NCBI GenBank assembly: GCA_023665275.1
Contig: JAMPEF010000010.1
Span: forward strand, 1 to 45,164
DNA: 45,164 bases
Direction: 5' to 3'
DNA from: Alistipes senegalensis
GTDB taxonomy: Bacteria > Bacillota > Clostridia > Oscillospirales > Ruminococcaceae
Shown here one piece after another: positions 8,084 to 16,549 of this stretch. Position numbers and translations under genes: made by a program. Under the pieces are notes generated by a model, which did not search any database, was not told where the DNA came from, and worked only from the letters and a program-made list of their open reading frames with translations. Each line of letters starts with the position of its first letter. Within the stretch, counting starts at the first letter, position 1.

Positions 8084-8734
8084 ATGAAAAACGGAATAAC
8101 ACCTAATCCGGACAAAATTTTTCCCGTATCCAATTGTGATACTGTAACTTACGTTAAACCTACAATAAAAAATCCTAATATAATCGTCGGGGACTTTACA
8201 TATTTCAGTGACATTGATTTTGAAAGTCATGTTACACATCATTATGAATTTTACGGCGATAGGCTTATAATAGGAAAATTCTGTCAAATAGCGTCGGGAG
8301 TTGAGTTTGTCATGAATGGTGCTAACCACCAGATGAATGCCGTTTCCACATATCCGTTTTATATCATGGAGGGGTGGGAGCAGGATATACCGCCACTTTC
8401 GGAACTGCCACATAAAGGCGATACCGTCGTGGGTAATGATGTATGGATAGGACAGAATGCCACTATTTTAGCCGGTGTGCATATCGGGGACGGTGCAATT
8501 ATCGGCATGAATAGCGTTGTGGGAAGTGATGTCCCACCTTATACGATAGTTGCCGGAAATCCGGCACGTACAATAAGAAAACGTTTTGACAACGCATTAA
8601 TAAACCTTATGCTTGAGTTTCGCTGGTGGGACAAGAGTATTGAAGAAATAAATAATTTAATTCCGTTATTATCGTGCAGTGACCTTGAAAAAGTAAAGTC
8701 TGAAATAAAGGGGTATTTAAATCATGAAGAATAA
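8084..8734 (+). CDS. Vat-like xenobiotic acetyltransferase (XAT, left-handed beta-helix)
   Basis: A 216-residue hexapeptide-repeat acetyltransferase of the CatB/Vat class, which uses acetyl-CoA to acetylate hydroxyls of streptogramin A or chloramphenicol in the cytosol. Diagnostic segments are NPNIIVGDFTYFSD, IGKFCQIASGVEFVMNGANHQMN (with the probable catalytic His), STYPF, and the repeats TVVGNDVWIGQNATILAGVHIGDGAIIGMNSVV, ending in VAGNPARTIRKRF. The frame opens at 8042 inside the previous gene, but ATG 8084, with AGAAAGG upstream, gives the normal Vat length. Many chromosomal relatives do not give clinical resistance, so the substrate is inferred at family level only. Confidence 0.88.
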   Translation: MKNGITPNPDKIFPVSNCDTVTYVKPTIKNPNIIVGDFTYFSDIDFESHVTHHYEFYGDRLIIGKFCQIASGVEFVMNGANHQMNAVSTYPFYIMEGWEQDIPPLSELPHKGDTVVGNDVWIGQNATILAGVHIGDGAIIGMNSVVGSDVPPYTIVAGNPARTIRKRFDNALINLMLEFRWWDKSIEEINNLIPLLSCSDLEKVKSEIKGYLNHEE

Positions 8735-9059
8735 AATATTATATGGACTTAATTTTCTTTGGTGTGGGTTTATTGCATTTACCTTGCCGGTATGCATAGG
8801 CTGGATATATATGGACATAACCGGACATTCCAAAGGTTACAGCTATGATTTAGGCGACGAAAAAAGTGTGTCTGTTTTTTTAGGGTGCGTGGAACTTTTG
8901 ATATGGATTATTCTTGCTTTACCGTCGTATTTGCGTTTTTTCTGGAAAACAGACAATAAATTAAAAATAATTTCGGTTTTGATTTTTTCCGGACTTTTCA
9001 TTCTGTGTATAAATCTTATAGGTGGTTGGAATGAATTTCTTAAATGTTTTAATATATGA
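8724..9059 (+). CDS. Small three-helix membrane protein, unknown
   Basis: This 111-residue protein has three hydrophobic stretches (about 5-27, 48-68 and 76-98), joined by a short polar loop. It begins 11 bases before the acetyltransferase stop, with AAGGGG upstream, so the two are translationally coupled. I recognise no family. The position makes it the last gene of the protease/methyltransferase/acetyltransferase cluster. No convincing terminator follows, only AT-rich sequence up to the GH5 promoter. Confidence 0.75.
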   Translation: MKNKILYGLNFLWCGFIAFTLPVCIGWIYMDITGHSKGYSYDLGDEKSVSVFLGCVELLIWIILALPSYLRFFWKTDNKLKIISVLIFSGLFILCINLIGGWNEFLKCFNI

Positions 9060-9134
9060 TATAATAATATACTTTAATATTTTGAAAACAATTCCGATAT
9101 AAAAAATATTATCCGTAAAGCGTTCTAATTTCTA

Positions 9135-9163
9135 TTGACTTTTTATTTTTTTAATGATAAAAT
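9135..9163 (+). promoter_or_regulatory. Promoter of the GH5-dockerin gene
   Basis: TTGACT (9135-9140), 17-base spacer ending ATGA, TAAAAT (9158-9163). The start codon at 9216 follows at about 50 bases. Confidence 0.82.
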
Positions 9164-9215
9164 ATTATTAAAAGATACGTTTTAAAAAAATTTGTATCGG
9201 AGAGAGGAATTTATC

Positions 9216-11123
9216 ATGAACAGATTAAAAAAATTAACTGCTTTATTGTCCGTGGCAGTAATGGCAGTTCCGGCAATTCCGGCGACGTTCGGGACAGTCG
9301 GCACATCTGTTACAGCCTATGCCGTTGATGATAACAACGACGACTGGCTTCATGCAGAGGGTAGCCGTCTTTATGACATGAACGGTAATGAAGTATGGCT
9401 TACTGGTGCTAACTGGTTCGGTCTGAACTGCATTGAATACTCACCGCATTATCTTTATGCCGGTGATATTGATGATATGTTGCAGGAGGTAGCCGACAGA
9501 GGCATTAATGTTATACGTTTCCCGATTTCAACGGAGTTAATTCTTTCATGGATGAACGGCACACCATTTCAGATAAGTGCAGGTGGTATGCAGGCTGTAT
9601 ATAATCCGCCTGTTGACCAGGACGATGGCAACGGTGGTGTTGTCAAGGCTGGAACGTATGGTAATCTTAATAAAGATTTCGTTGAATCCGACGGCAAAAC
9701 CCTTATCACAAGTGACCGTGGTTTTGACATAATTCTTGACAAGTGTAAGAAGTACGGTATCAAGGCATTTATTGATATTCATAGCCCGCACGCTGATAAC
9801 TCCGGACATAACTATAATTTATGGTACGGCAAGGAAACAGCAGACGGTACAATGGTTACTACTGAATTATGGCAGGAGTCGCTTGTATGGCTTGCCGAAA
9901 AATACAAGAATAATGATACACTTTTAGGCTATGACCTAAAGAACGAACCACACGGAAAAGGTCAGGAGGGCGATAAGGCTGCCAAGTGGGACGGCTCAAC
10001 CGACGAAAACAACTGGGCTTATGCCGCCACAAAGTGTGCTGAAGCTATTCTTGATGTACACCCGAATGCACTTATTTTCATTGAGGGCGTTGAACAGTCC
10101 TTGAGTGGTGCTATGGCTGGTGATTACTGGGGTATGGCGGACAGACGTGACAATTCACCATATATTGGTGCATGGTGGGGAGGCAACTTCCGCGGTGCAA
10201 GGGAATATCCTATAAAGCCGAAACAGGGTACAAGTCAGATAGTCTATTCCCCTCACGATTACGGTCCTTCGGTTTGGCCACAGGACTGGTTTAAAAAGGA
10301 CTTCACCACACAGACACTTCTTGATGACTACTGGTATGATACATGGGCTTATATCAATGCCGAGGACATCGCACCGGAACTCATAGGCGAATGGGGTGGA
10401 CACATGGACGATGCAGAAAATCAGAAATGGATGGAACTTCTCCGTGACTATATGATTGAAAATCATATTAACCATACTTTCTGGTGTCTGAATACAAACT
10501 CCGGTGATACGGGCGGATTATGGAAAAATATTTCATGTGGTCAGCAACAAGGTTCTACACAGATTGAATGGGAAGAAAAAAAGTATGCACTCATGGAAAA
10601 ATCCCTCTGGCAAACTCAGAAAACCGGAAAATATATTGGTCTTGACCACCAGAAAGCACTCGGCAATAACGGACTTTCACTGAATGAATTCTATACAAGT
10701 TATGCTACAACAGAAGGCAGTAATCTTGACGGCGGTACTATTCTTGACAAAGCAGGAAAGCCGGTTGATTCGGGCAGTTCAGGAACTACAACCACAACAC
10801 AAGCCGGAACAACAAATACTACAACTACTACAGTAAGTTCAGCAGGAACGACTACTACAGCAAATACAAAAGAAAATACTTCTTCCGGCAGTATATCATA
10901 CGGTGATGCCAATGAAGACGGCAAAATAAATGTTGCTGACGCTGTACTTATCATGCAGGTACTTTCTAATCCGAATGAATATAAACTTTCGGAGCAGGGT
11001 GCAAAGAATGCTGATGTTGTCGGAAAGAGCGACGGCGTAACTACCAATGACGCACTTGCATTGCAGATGTATGATATTAATCTTGTAAAATCATTTCCGA
11101 TAGACGAACTTCCGGAATATTAA
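9216..11123 (+). CDS. Secreted GH5 endoglucanase with C-terminal dockerin
   Basis: A 635-residue cellulosomal enzyme. Order: signal peptide (about 1-34, cut after TAYA), GH5 catalytic domain (about 40-490), Thr/Gly/Ser linker (about 525-565) and dockerin (about 570-635). The catalytic acid/base is Glu244 in YDLKNEPHG and the nucleophile Glu392 in LIGEWGG. The order NWFG, YSPHDYGPSVWPQDWF and NSGDTGGLW resembles E1-type GH5_1 endoglucanases, so beta-1,4-glucan cleavage is likely. The first dockerin loop is DANEDGKINVAD; the second, DVVGKSDGVTTND, has two extra residues, as in ruminococcal dockerins. There is no carbohydrate-binding module, so substrate targeting would rely on a scaffoldin. ATG 9216 (GAGAGG upstream) is preferred over TTG 9192. 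The gene is monocistronic, with its own promoter and terminator. Confidence 0.95.
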   Translation: MNRLKKLTALLSVAVMAVPAIPATFGTVGTSVTAYAVDDNNDDWLHAEGSRLYDMNGNEVWLTGANWFGLNCIEYSPHYLYAGDIDDMLQEVADRGINVIRFPISTELILSWMNGTPFQISAGGMQAVYNPPVDQDDGNGGVVKAGTYGNLNKDFVESDGKTLITSDRGFDIILDKCKKYGIKAFIDIHSPHADNSGHNYNLWYGKETADGTMVTTELWQESLVWLAEKYKNNDTLLGYDLKNEPHGKGQEGDKAAKWDGSTDENNWAYAATKCAEAILDVHPNALIFIEGVEQSLSGAMAGDYWGMADRRDNSPYIGAWWGGNFRGAREYPIKPKQGTSQIVYSPHDYGPSVWPQDWFKKDFTTQTLLDDYWYDTWAYINAEDIAPELIGEWGGHMDDAENQKWMELLRDYMIENHINHTFWCLNTNSGDTGGLWKNISCGQQQGSTQIEWEEKKYALMEKSLWQTQKTGKYIGLDHQKALGNNGLSLNEFYTSYATTEGSNLDGGTILDKAGKPVDSGSSGTTTTTQAGTTNTTTTTVSSAGTTTTANTKENTSSGSISYGDANEDGKINVADAVLIMQVLSNPNEYKLSEQGAKNADVVGKSDGVTTNDALALQMYDINLVKSFPIDELPEY

Positions 11124-11134
11124 AAATATAATTA

Positions 11135-11168
11135 AAAGGACGTTTTCTTTAAAAGAAACGTCCTTTTT
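11135..11168 (+). terminator. Terminator between GH5 and the converging DUF3810 gene
   Basis: AAAGGACGTTT pairs with AAACGTCCTTT around a short CTTTAAAAG-type loop, followed by a T run. The flanking A-rich side gives a weaker T run on the minus strand, so it may work in both directions. Confidence 0.85.
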
Positions 11169-11182
11169 TATGTTAGTATTCA

Positions 11183-12295
11183 TCAGGCAGGATAGTAAAA
11201 ATCAAGCAGTAACTCCACGACAAGCGAATAAGACTTTATGCCGTCGGTACGACCGTTTGCCTTGATGTTGGTATCAATTGCGGTTGTAGAAACTGTACTT
11301 ACCGTTTCAGTGGGAATAACTTCTTTTTCCACATTTTCCTCCCAGTAGTTATCCGGCATGAATCTGAACCAGTCACGGCGGACGTTATCGGAAATGTTGT
11401 CCGTCAGATAAAATGCACCGGAAATATTCTGATTGTATATTTCATTATGGACGTATTCAAGGGCTGAAAGATATCCGGAATACTGAAAACTTAAATTATC
11501 ACTGCACTGAGTTGTTGCATAGAATGAAATAAAATTAGCTTCGTCCTCCTGAATAAAGCCTTTCAGGTGTGAAAATTCATGACAGACTGTTTCCGGAAGA
11601 TTAGTACGGCACATATCGTCGTTGTAGTTCGATTCAAGCGAAAACGGAAAATAAATCCCCGTAAGATGCGATTGGCTCATAAAATATGAAAACTGTATAG
11701 GTTTTGCTTTAGGGTAATAGCCTTTAAGCTGTGGAAAAGTCTCACCGGCTTTTTTCATAGCCTTTTTAGCTTCAGGGTTGACATCTTCCGTGAACTCAAA
11801 ACAGTTCATATCATCACGTGAGACTTTTTCGGCTAAATCGTTGGTTTTTTCGATAAGTAAGGAATAAAGTTCTGTAATCTGACTTTCGGTGTGGTCTGAA
11901 TGTTTAAGATACTTTTCTGAAAACGGTGTACACTGATACATAATGAAACAGTTCATAGTTTCAGTTGTCAGAATGAATGTAAAGACAAGCAGATAGATAA
12001 AACAAGCTGTTGAGGCTGTTTTTTTTCGGAAATTTTTTCCGAAAATCAGCAGTAAAACAGTACAGGGAACACCCACCAGTACAAGCAGGATTCCGAATAA
12101 TATAAATATTTCGCCGACCGAAAACGGAAACAGACCGGTCAGAAAAGAAACCGGATTTGAAAACAACGGAAAAATTTTCTTTGTGTAGAAATCGGCAAAC
12201 GGACTGCAAAGCCTTGACAGTACATTCAGAAGTACCATAAACAGACATATTATAATCAGTACAGAGTATCTTTTTCTGATATGGAACTTTTTCAT
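11183..12295 (-). CDS. DUF3810 membrane-anchored zincin-like protein
   Basis: This 370-residue protein has three N-terminal membrane segments (about 11-30, 55-86, 93-120) followed by a large domain expected outside the cell. That domain carries a gluzincin-type motif, His239-Glu-Phe-Ser-His243, with Glu250/Glu252-Ala-Asn-Phe close behind as the likely third zinc ligand, which is the DUF3810 pattern. The motif suggests a peptidase, but activity of the family is not established. It starts 9 bases after the SGNH-dockerin gene stop with no ribosome binding site, so translation probably depends on the upstream gene. The pairing hints at a role in handling secreted or cellulosomal proteins; this is inference. 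Confidence 0.82.
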   Translation of the reverse strand: MKKFHIRKRYSVLIIICLFMVLLNVLSRLCSPFADFYTKKIFPLFSNPVSFLTGLFPFSVGEIFILFGILLVLVGVPCTVLLLIFGKNFRKKTASTACFIYLLVFTFILTTETMNCFIMYQCTPFSEKYLKHSDHTESQITELYSLLIEKTNDLAEKVSRDDMNCFEFTEDVNPEAKKAMKKAGETFPQLKGYYPKAKPIQFSYFMSQSHLTGIYFPFSLESNYNDDMCRTNLPETVCHEFSHLKGFIQEDEANFISFYATTQCSDNLSFQYSGYLSALEYVHNEIYNQNISGAFYLTDNISDNVRRDWFRFMPDNYWEENVEKEVIPTETVSTVSTTAIDTNIKANGRTDGIKSYSLVVELLLDFYYPA

Positions 12296-12304
12296 TTTTA
12301 TATA

Positions 12305-13765
12305 TTATTTAAGATTTTCTTCTGCCTGAACACTATTCATGTAACCAAAGATATTAAGCGTTTCGCCTTCATGTTCTGTTGAAAGATAAGCATAATACAT
12401 AGATACTATTGTAGCGTCGCTTGCGTCTACAGCGCCGTCATAGTTGGCGTCAGCTTTCATATTTTCTTCTTCGGTAAGGGTTGTTTCACCTTTTGTTGAA
12501 AGGCTTGCATATTCAACAAGAATAGCAGTAGAGTCATTTGCATCTATGAAACCATCGTTATCGATATCGCCAGGTATAACCTTATCCGGAATAGTTTCAA
12601 CAATCTTTTCCATAGCAAGAGGCGGATAATCTGCAATATCTTCAATGCTGTAATAAACCTGATTGAAAACAGTGGGGACTTCTTCACCTGTTGTTTCGTC
12701 TACCGGACGTTCAGCAGAAGCAGGCTGAACCAATTCGCCGGTTTCGTTGTCCTTGACTTTTATTTTGCCGATAAGCAGTGAGGCAATGGCAAGATGACCT
12801 TTCTGATTCGGGTGCAAGTCCATAGAACCTTCACCGCCTGATTCGTTGTATGGCTTCTGCATATTGGTAAAGTAGTATGCATGACCAGGGTTAGAATTAG
12901 AAGATATTACAGCTCCGTTTGCAGTGTATGTATCAAGAACATCAATTATTTCAATATCCTCAATCTGCTGTAACTCTTTTCTGAAAGTATCCATTATATC
13001 GTCCATAGTATCACGGAGCGTTGTAAGCATAGTAGCATAACCGACACTATAGTTTTTGTTTACATATTCACGGGAAAGCTGTAACGGCTGATATACAGTC
13101 TGGACTATAATTTCTGCATCGGGGTTTATTTCTCTTATTTTTTTTACCATTGAATCAATATTTACCATAATTTCATTATGGATAATACCTTTGTTTTGAC
13201 CGTAAACATTTGTACCCTCAGTGAGACGGAGATTCTGTGACATTACCCTTATTGTAGTATTTAAGGCAAGCGTTGCAGTCATACCGCTGTTGGCGTATTC
13301 CTTAAAAGCCTTTTTGTCAAGCATTTTCATTGAGCTTGCTGACGGAGATTCCGGTACATCATCTGCCGTGTAGCCGTCTGCAAGTAAATCATGTTTGGCA
13401 GCAAAATCAAGAATTTGTTTTATAGTGTACTTCATTATGTCATTACCGCCGGTAGATATTACAACAACATCGGTATTTTTAATTGATTCTTTCTGTTCGT
13501 CGGTAAGGTTGTTAAGCATATCAAGAAGTTCATATGAATCAAGACCATCTTTCGCAAAATTTGCAAGTTCAGCACCGAAATAGTCAGCACAGATTTCACC
13601 GTATGAATGTTCATTTTCACCAAGTCCGTAACCACTTGCGATACTGTCGCCGAGAACAACAATGCTATCAAGGGACGGAGCTGTACCCTCAGCAGATACC
13701 ACTGCCGGAGCAATTGCAGAAAGTGACATGACAGCAGAAAGTATTAATGACAAGTATTTTTTCAT
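12305..13765 (-). CDS. Secreted SGNH/GDSL hydrolase with C-terminal dockerin
   Basis: A 486-residue exported esterase-type protein. Residues 1-25 are a signal peptide. The SGNH domain (about 33-340) shows block I VVLGDSIASGYG with nucleophile Ser41, the STGGND block with oxyanion residues, and DLHPNQKGH with the catalytic Asp and His. The C-terminus (about 395-470) has two dockerin calcium loops, DIDNDGFIDAND and DANYDGAVDASD, each followed by a helix. Likely role: removing acyl groups from plant polysaccharide while attached to a cellulosome; lipase or other esterase activity cannot be excluded. AGGAGG precedes the ATG. Its own promoter lies at 13811-13839 and DUF3810 is co-transcribed downstream. 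Confidence 0.93.
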   Translation of the reverse strand: MKKYLSLILSAVMSLSAIAPAVVSAEGTAPSLDSIVVLGDSIASGYGLGENEHSYGEICADYFGAELANFAKDGLDSYELLDMLNNLTDEQKESIKNTDVVVISTGGNDIMKYTIKQILDFAAKHDLLADGYTADDVPESPSASSMKMLDKKAFKEYANSGMTATLALNTTIRVMSQNLRLTEGTNVYGQNKGIIHNEIMVNIDSMVKKIREINPDAEIIVQTVYQPLQLSREYVNKNYSVGYATMLTTLRDTMDDIMDTFRKELQQIEDIEIIDVLDTYTANGAVISSNSNPGHAYYFTNMQKPYNESGGEGSMDLHPNQKGHLAIASLLIGKIKVKDNETGELVQPASAERPVDETTGEEVPTVFNQVYYSIEDIADYPPLAMEKIVETIPDKVIPGDIDNDGFIDANDSTAILVEYASLSTKGETTLTEEENMKADANYDGAVDASDATIVSMYYAYLSTEHEGETLNIFGYMNSVQAEENLK

Positions 13766-13810
13766 GTTAAATCCTCCTGAAGATTAAAATATATTTTTCG
13801 GGATAGAATA

Positions 13811-13839
13811 ATTGTACATTATTTTTTTTATTATGTCAA
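13811..13839 (-). promoter_or_regulatory. Promoter of the SGNH-dockerin/DUF3810 operon
   Basis: On the minus strand, a perfect TTGACA (13839-13834), 17 bases, then TACAAT (13816-13811). There is no TGn extension. Confidence 0.82.
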
Positions 13840-13924
13840 GCAGTAATTAATAACATTCGTGGATTTTTTTAAAAAATTTTTTTATTTATAATCTGTTGTC
13901 TGTGCATAATATGTAATATTTTAC

Positions 13925-13953
13925 TTGACAAAACCTGCACACAATAGTATAAT
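13925..13953 (+). promoter_or_regulatory. Promoter of ymfF-ymfH-lgt-folD
   Basis: Perfect TTGACA (13925-13930), 17 bases, perfect TATAAT (13948-13953). This is the closest match to consensus in the window, in front of a housekeeping operon. Confidence 0.9.
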
Positions 13954-14000
13954 GTATAGTAAAAAAGGATATATTTTATCAGACAGGAGCGTTGATATTA

Positions 14001-15266
14001 ATGAAATACAACAGAACAGAACTGAAAAACAATGTGGGATTTACTTCTATAATAGACGGAAAATTCAAGACCGCACATATTTCAGTGAGGTTTATAACAA
14101 GGCTTTCCGAAGAGACAGCCGCCGCAAATGTTATCGGTACGGACGTACTGACCTACTCAACAAGCAGTCTGCCGACTCTCTCACTTCTCAATGAAAAGCT
14201 GTCATCACTTTACGGTGCTAATCTTTCGTCATATTCCTCAAAGAAAGGCGATTCACAGATATTAGAAATAAACGTTTCATATATCGTTAACCGCTATGCT
14301 ATCGACGGTGAGGACATAGAAGGTGAAATGGCATCTCTTCTTATTGAAAGTATTTTCAGCCCGAATGCAAAAGACGGAAAATTTGATGAAGAATCTTTCA
14401 TGATTACAAAGAAAGAACTTCTTGACCGTATAGATTCCGAAATAAATAACAAGCGTGGCTATGCTCTTGCAAGAGCTGCTGAAACAGCTTTCAGGGAAGA
14501 ACCTGCCGGATGTATGAGTTACGGCACAAGAAAAACAGCCGAAACCGTCACGGCGGAGAGTGCATATTCTGCTTATCTCAATCTTCTTAAAACCGCTCTG
14601 GTTGAAATCACATACGTTGCACCGTCTGAAAATCCGGCAGTTCTTGAGATGTTCCGGAAGAGTTTTTCAGAAACGGAACGTATACCGGAAAAAATAAATT
14701 TCAATACACCAAGTCCGATAAAATCGGAAGTCGTGACTGAATCAGAAGAATTTGATGTCAGACAGTGTAAAATGGTAATGGCATTCAAGCATGACTATGA
14801 CAATATGTATGCCGTGAAAATGCTGAATAACATATGGGGTGAAACTCCTGTATCTAAACTTTTCCTGAACGTCCGTGAAAAACTTAGTCTGTGTTATTAC
14901 TGTGCAACACGTATAAACAAGTACAAAAAAGCTGTATTCGTTGATATAGGAGTTGAAAGAAATAACATTGAAAAGGCAAAGGCTGAAATTTTGCATCAGC
15001 TTGACGAGATAAGAAACGGCAATATCACTGACGAGGAAATTTCAAGCGCACTTTTAAGCCTTGATAATGCACTTAATTCAGTAGGAGATACTCCGTCTTT
15101 ATATTCCGGCTGGTATTTTAATTGCCTCTGTGATAATGAAATCATCACACCGGAAGAGTGTTTCAGAAAATATAAGGCTGTCACTAAGGAAGATATTATA
15201 AATGCTGCAAAGTCACTCACTCTTGACAGCATATATATTATGTATGACAAGGAGGAGCAGAAATAA
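14001..15266 (+). CDS. ymfF: M16-family protein YmfF (peptidase-like, no zinc motif)
   Basis: A 421-residue M16-fold protein of the YmfF group, named in databases for its link to 5-aminopentanol modification of elongation factor P. The usual HxxEH zinc motif is absent; the region reads VLTYSTSSLPTLSLLNEKL, so it should be catalytically silent and act as a partner of YmfH. The C-terminal M16 half (about 200-420) is present, including KLFLNVREKLSLCYYC. The open frame begins at TTG 13992, only 2 bases from the CAGGAG site, while ATG 14001 lies at 11 bases, so I start there. The stop overlaps the ymfH start (TAATG). The operon has no efp gene. Confidence 0.88.
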   Translation: MKYNRTELKNNVGFTSIIDGKFKTAHISVRFITRLSEETAAANVIGTDVLTYSTSSLPTLSLLNEKLSSLYGANLSSYSSKKGDSQILEINVSYIVNRYAIDGEDIEGEMASLLIESIFSPNAKDGKFDEESFMITKKELLDRIDSEINNKRGYALARAAETAFREEPAGCMSYGTRKTAETVTAESAYSAYLNLLKTALVEITYVAPSENPAVLEMFRKSFSETERIPEKINFNTPSPIKSEVVTESEEFDVRQCKMVMAFKHDYDNMYAVKMLNNIWGETPVSKLFLNVREKLSLCYYCATRINKYKKAVFVDIGVERNNIEKAKAEILHQLDEIRNGNITDEEISSALLSLDNALNSVGDTPSLYSGWYFNCLCDNEIITPEECFRKYKAVTKEDIINAAKSLTLDSIYIMYDKEEQK

Positions 15267-16549
15267 TGAATAAAAAAATTCTTACAAGTTCAAAAACCGG
15301 CGATAACTGCATATATGTCAAGCACTCCAGCGGACTTGACATATATATATGTGAAATGGAAGGTTTCAGCACCGTTGAGGCGCTTTTTGGTACTAAATAC
15401 GGTTCTATAAATACAATGTTCAAGATGCGTGACGATAAGGAATATACAACAGTTCCGGAGGGTATAGCGCATTTCCTTGAACACAAACTATTTGAAAATG
15501 AAGACTGTGATGTATTTGAACTCTATGCAAAGACCGGTGCAAGCGGTAACGCATATACATCTTTTGACAGGACGTGTTATTTATTCAGCTGTTCAAAGAA
15601 TTATCAGGAATCATTGAAAATTCTGCTTGATTTCGTTCAGAAACCATATTTTACAAAAGCAAACGTCGACAAGGAGCAGGGAATTATAGGTCAGGAAATT
15701 CAGATGACCAATGATAACCCCGAATGGAGAGTATTTTTTAATATGCTCCGCTGTATGTATCATAGCCACCCTGTAAAGATTGATATTGCCGGAACTATTG
15801 AAAGTATTGCAAAGATTGACGCTGATTTGCTTTATAAATGCTATAATACTTTCTATAATTTAAATAATATGGTTCTTTCGATTGCAGGAAACATAAAAGC
15901 TGATGAAGTTCTTGCAATATGCGACGAATATCTTAAACCTTGTGAGGATAAAGGGCTTGAGACTGTATTTCCGGAAGAACCTGAAACTATAGTACAGTCC
16001 GAAATTTACGAAAAACAGCCAGTAGGTACGCCGATATTCCATATAGGCTATAAATGTACTCCGTGCAGTAAACGTGAAAGACTTGAAAAAAATGTGGCAA
16101 TGTGTATAGCGTCTTCACTGATTACAGATGTTTCTTCTGATATGTATCAGAAACTTCTTAAAGAGGGTATATTAAATTCAACTTTCGGTGGTGAGATATT
16201 CTGTGGTGATGGTTATTTTTCCGTGATTTTTGCAGGTGAATCAAATGACCCTGAAAAAGTCCGTGACTCTATAGCAGAAGAAATAAAGAAAATTTCCGAA
16301 AACGGTATACCTGAAAAGGTATTCCAGCGCATAAAAAAATCAATGTATGGTGCAATGATAAGACAGTTAAATAACGTTGAAGCGGTCGCCAGTATGATGT
16401 TAGGCGCACATATGTCCGGTACAAATCCATATGATATGATAGATATGATTTCTGAAATGACAAGTGATACAGTACTTGAATATATGCGCCGTGAACTCCG
16501 TGAAGATAAACTTGTAATGTCGGTAGTAGAGGGCATGGAAAATGACTGA
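15266..16549 (+). CDS. ymfH: M16-family zinc peptidase YmfH
   Basis: A 427-residue M16 peptidase with an intact zinc motif, His69-Phe-Leu-Glu72-His73, in the segment GIAHFLEHKLFENE, followed by the NAYTSFDRTCY block, and a C-terminal non-catalytic M16 domain. It is expected to form the active half of a YmfF/YmfH pair in the cytosol. The known link is to EF-P modification in Bacillus; the peptide substrate is not settled. It shares one base with the ymfF stop, and its TGA overlaps the lgt start by 8 bases (ATGACTGA). This tight coupling implies fixed stoichiometry. Confidence 0.9.
   Translation: MNKKILTSSKTGDNCIYVKHSSGLDIYICEMEGFSTVEALFGTKYGSINTMFKMRDDKEYTTVPEGIAHFLEHKLFENEDCDVFELYAKTGASGNAYTSFDRTCYLFSCSKNYQESLKILLDFVQKPYFTKANVDKEQGIIGQEIQMTNDNPEWRVFFNMLRCMYHSHPVKIDIAGTIESIAKIDADLLYKCYNTFYNLNNMVLSIAGNIKADEVLAICDEYLKPCEDKGLETVFPEEPETIVQSEIYEKQPVGTPIFHIGYKCTPCSKRERLEKNVAMCIASSLITDVSSDMYQKLLKEGILNSTFGGEIFCGDGYFSVIFAGESNDPEKVRDSIAEEIKKISENGIPEKVFQRIKKSMYGAMIRQLNNVEAVASMMLGAHMSGTNPYDMIDMISEMTSDTVLEYMRRELREDKLVMSVVEGMEND

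Noticed and set aside
10786-10890. Short tandem repeat or CRISPR-like element
   Set aside because: These are Thr codons of the GH5 linker, with no regular repeat unit or spacer.
11811-11826. CACGTG-containing sequence as a second parS site
   Set aside because: Only the central TCACGTGA fits; the flanks lack the TGTT/AACA arms and it lies inside the DUF3810 gene.
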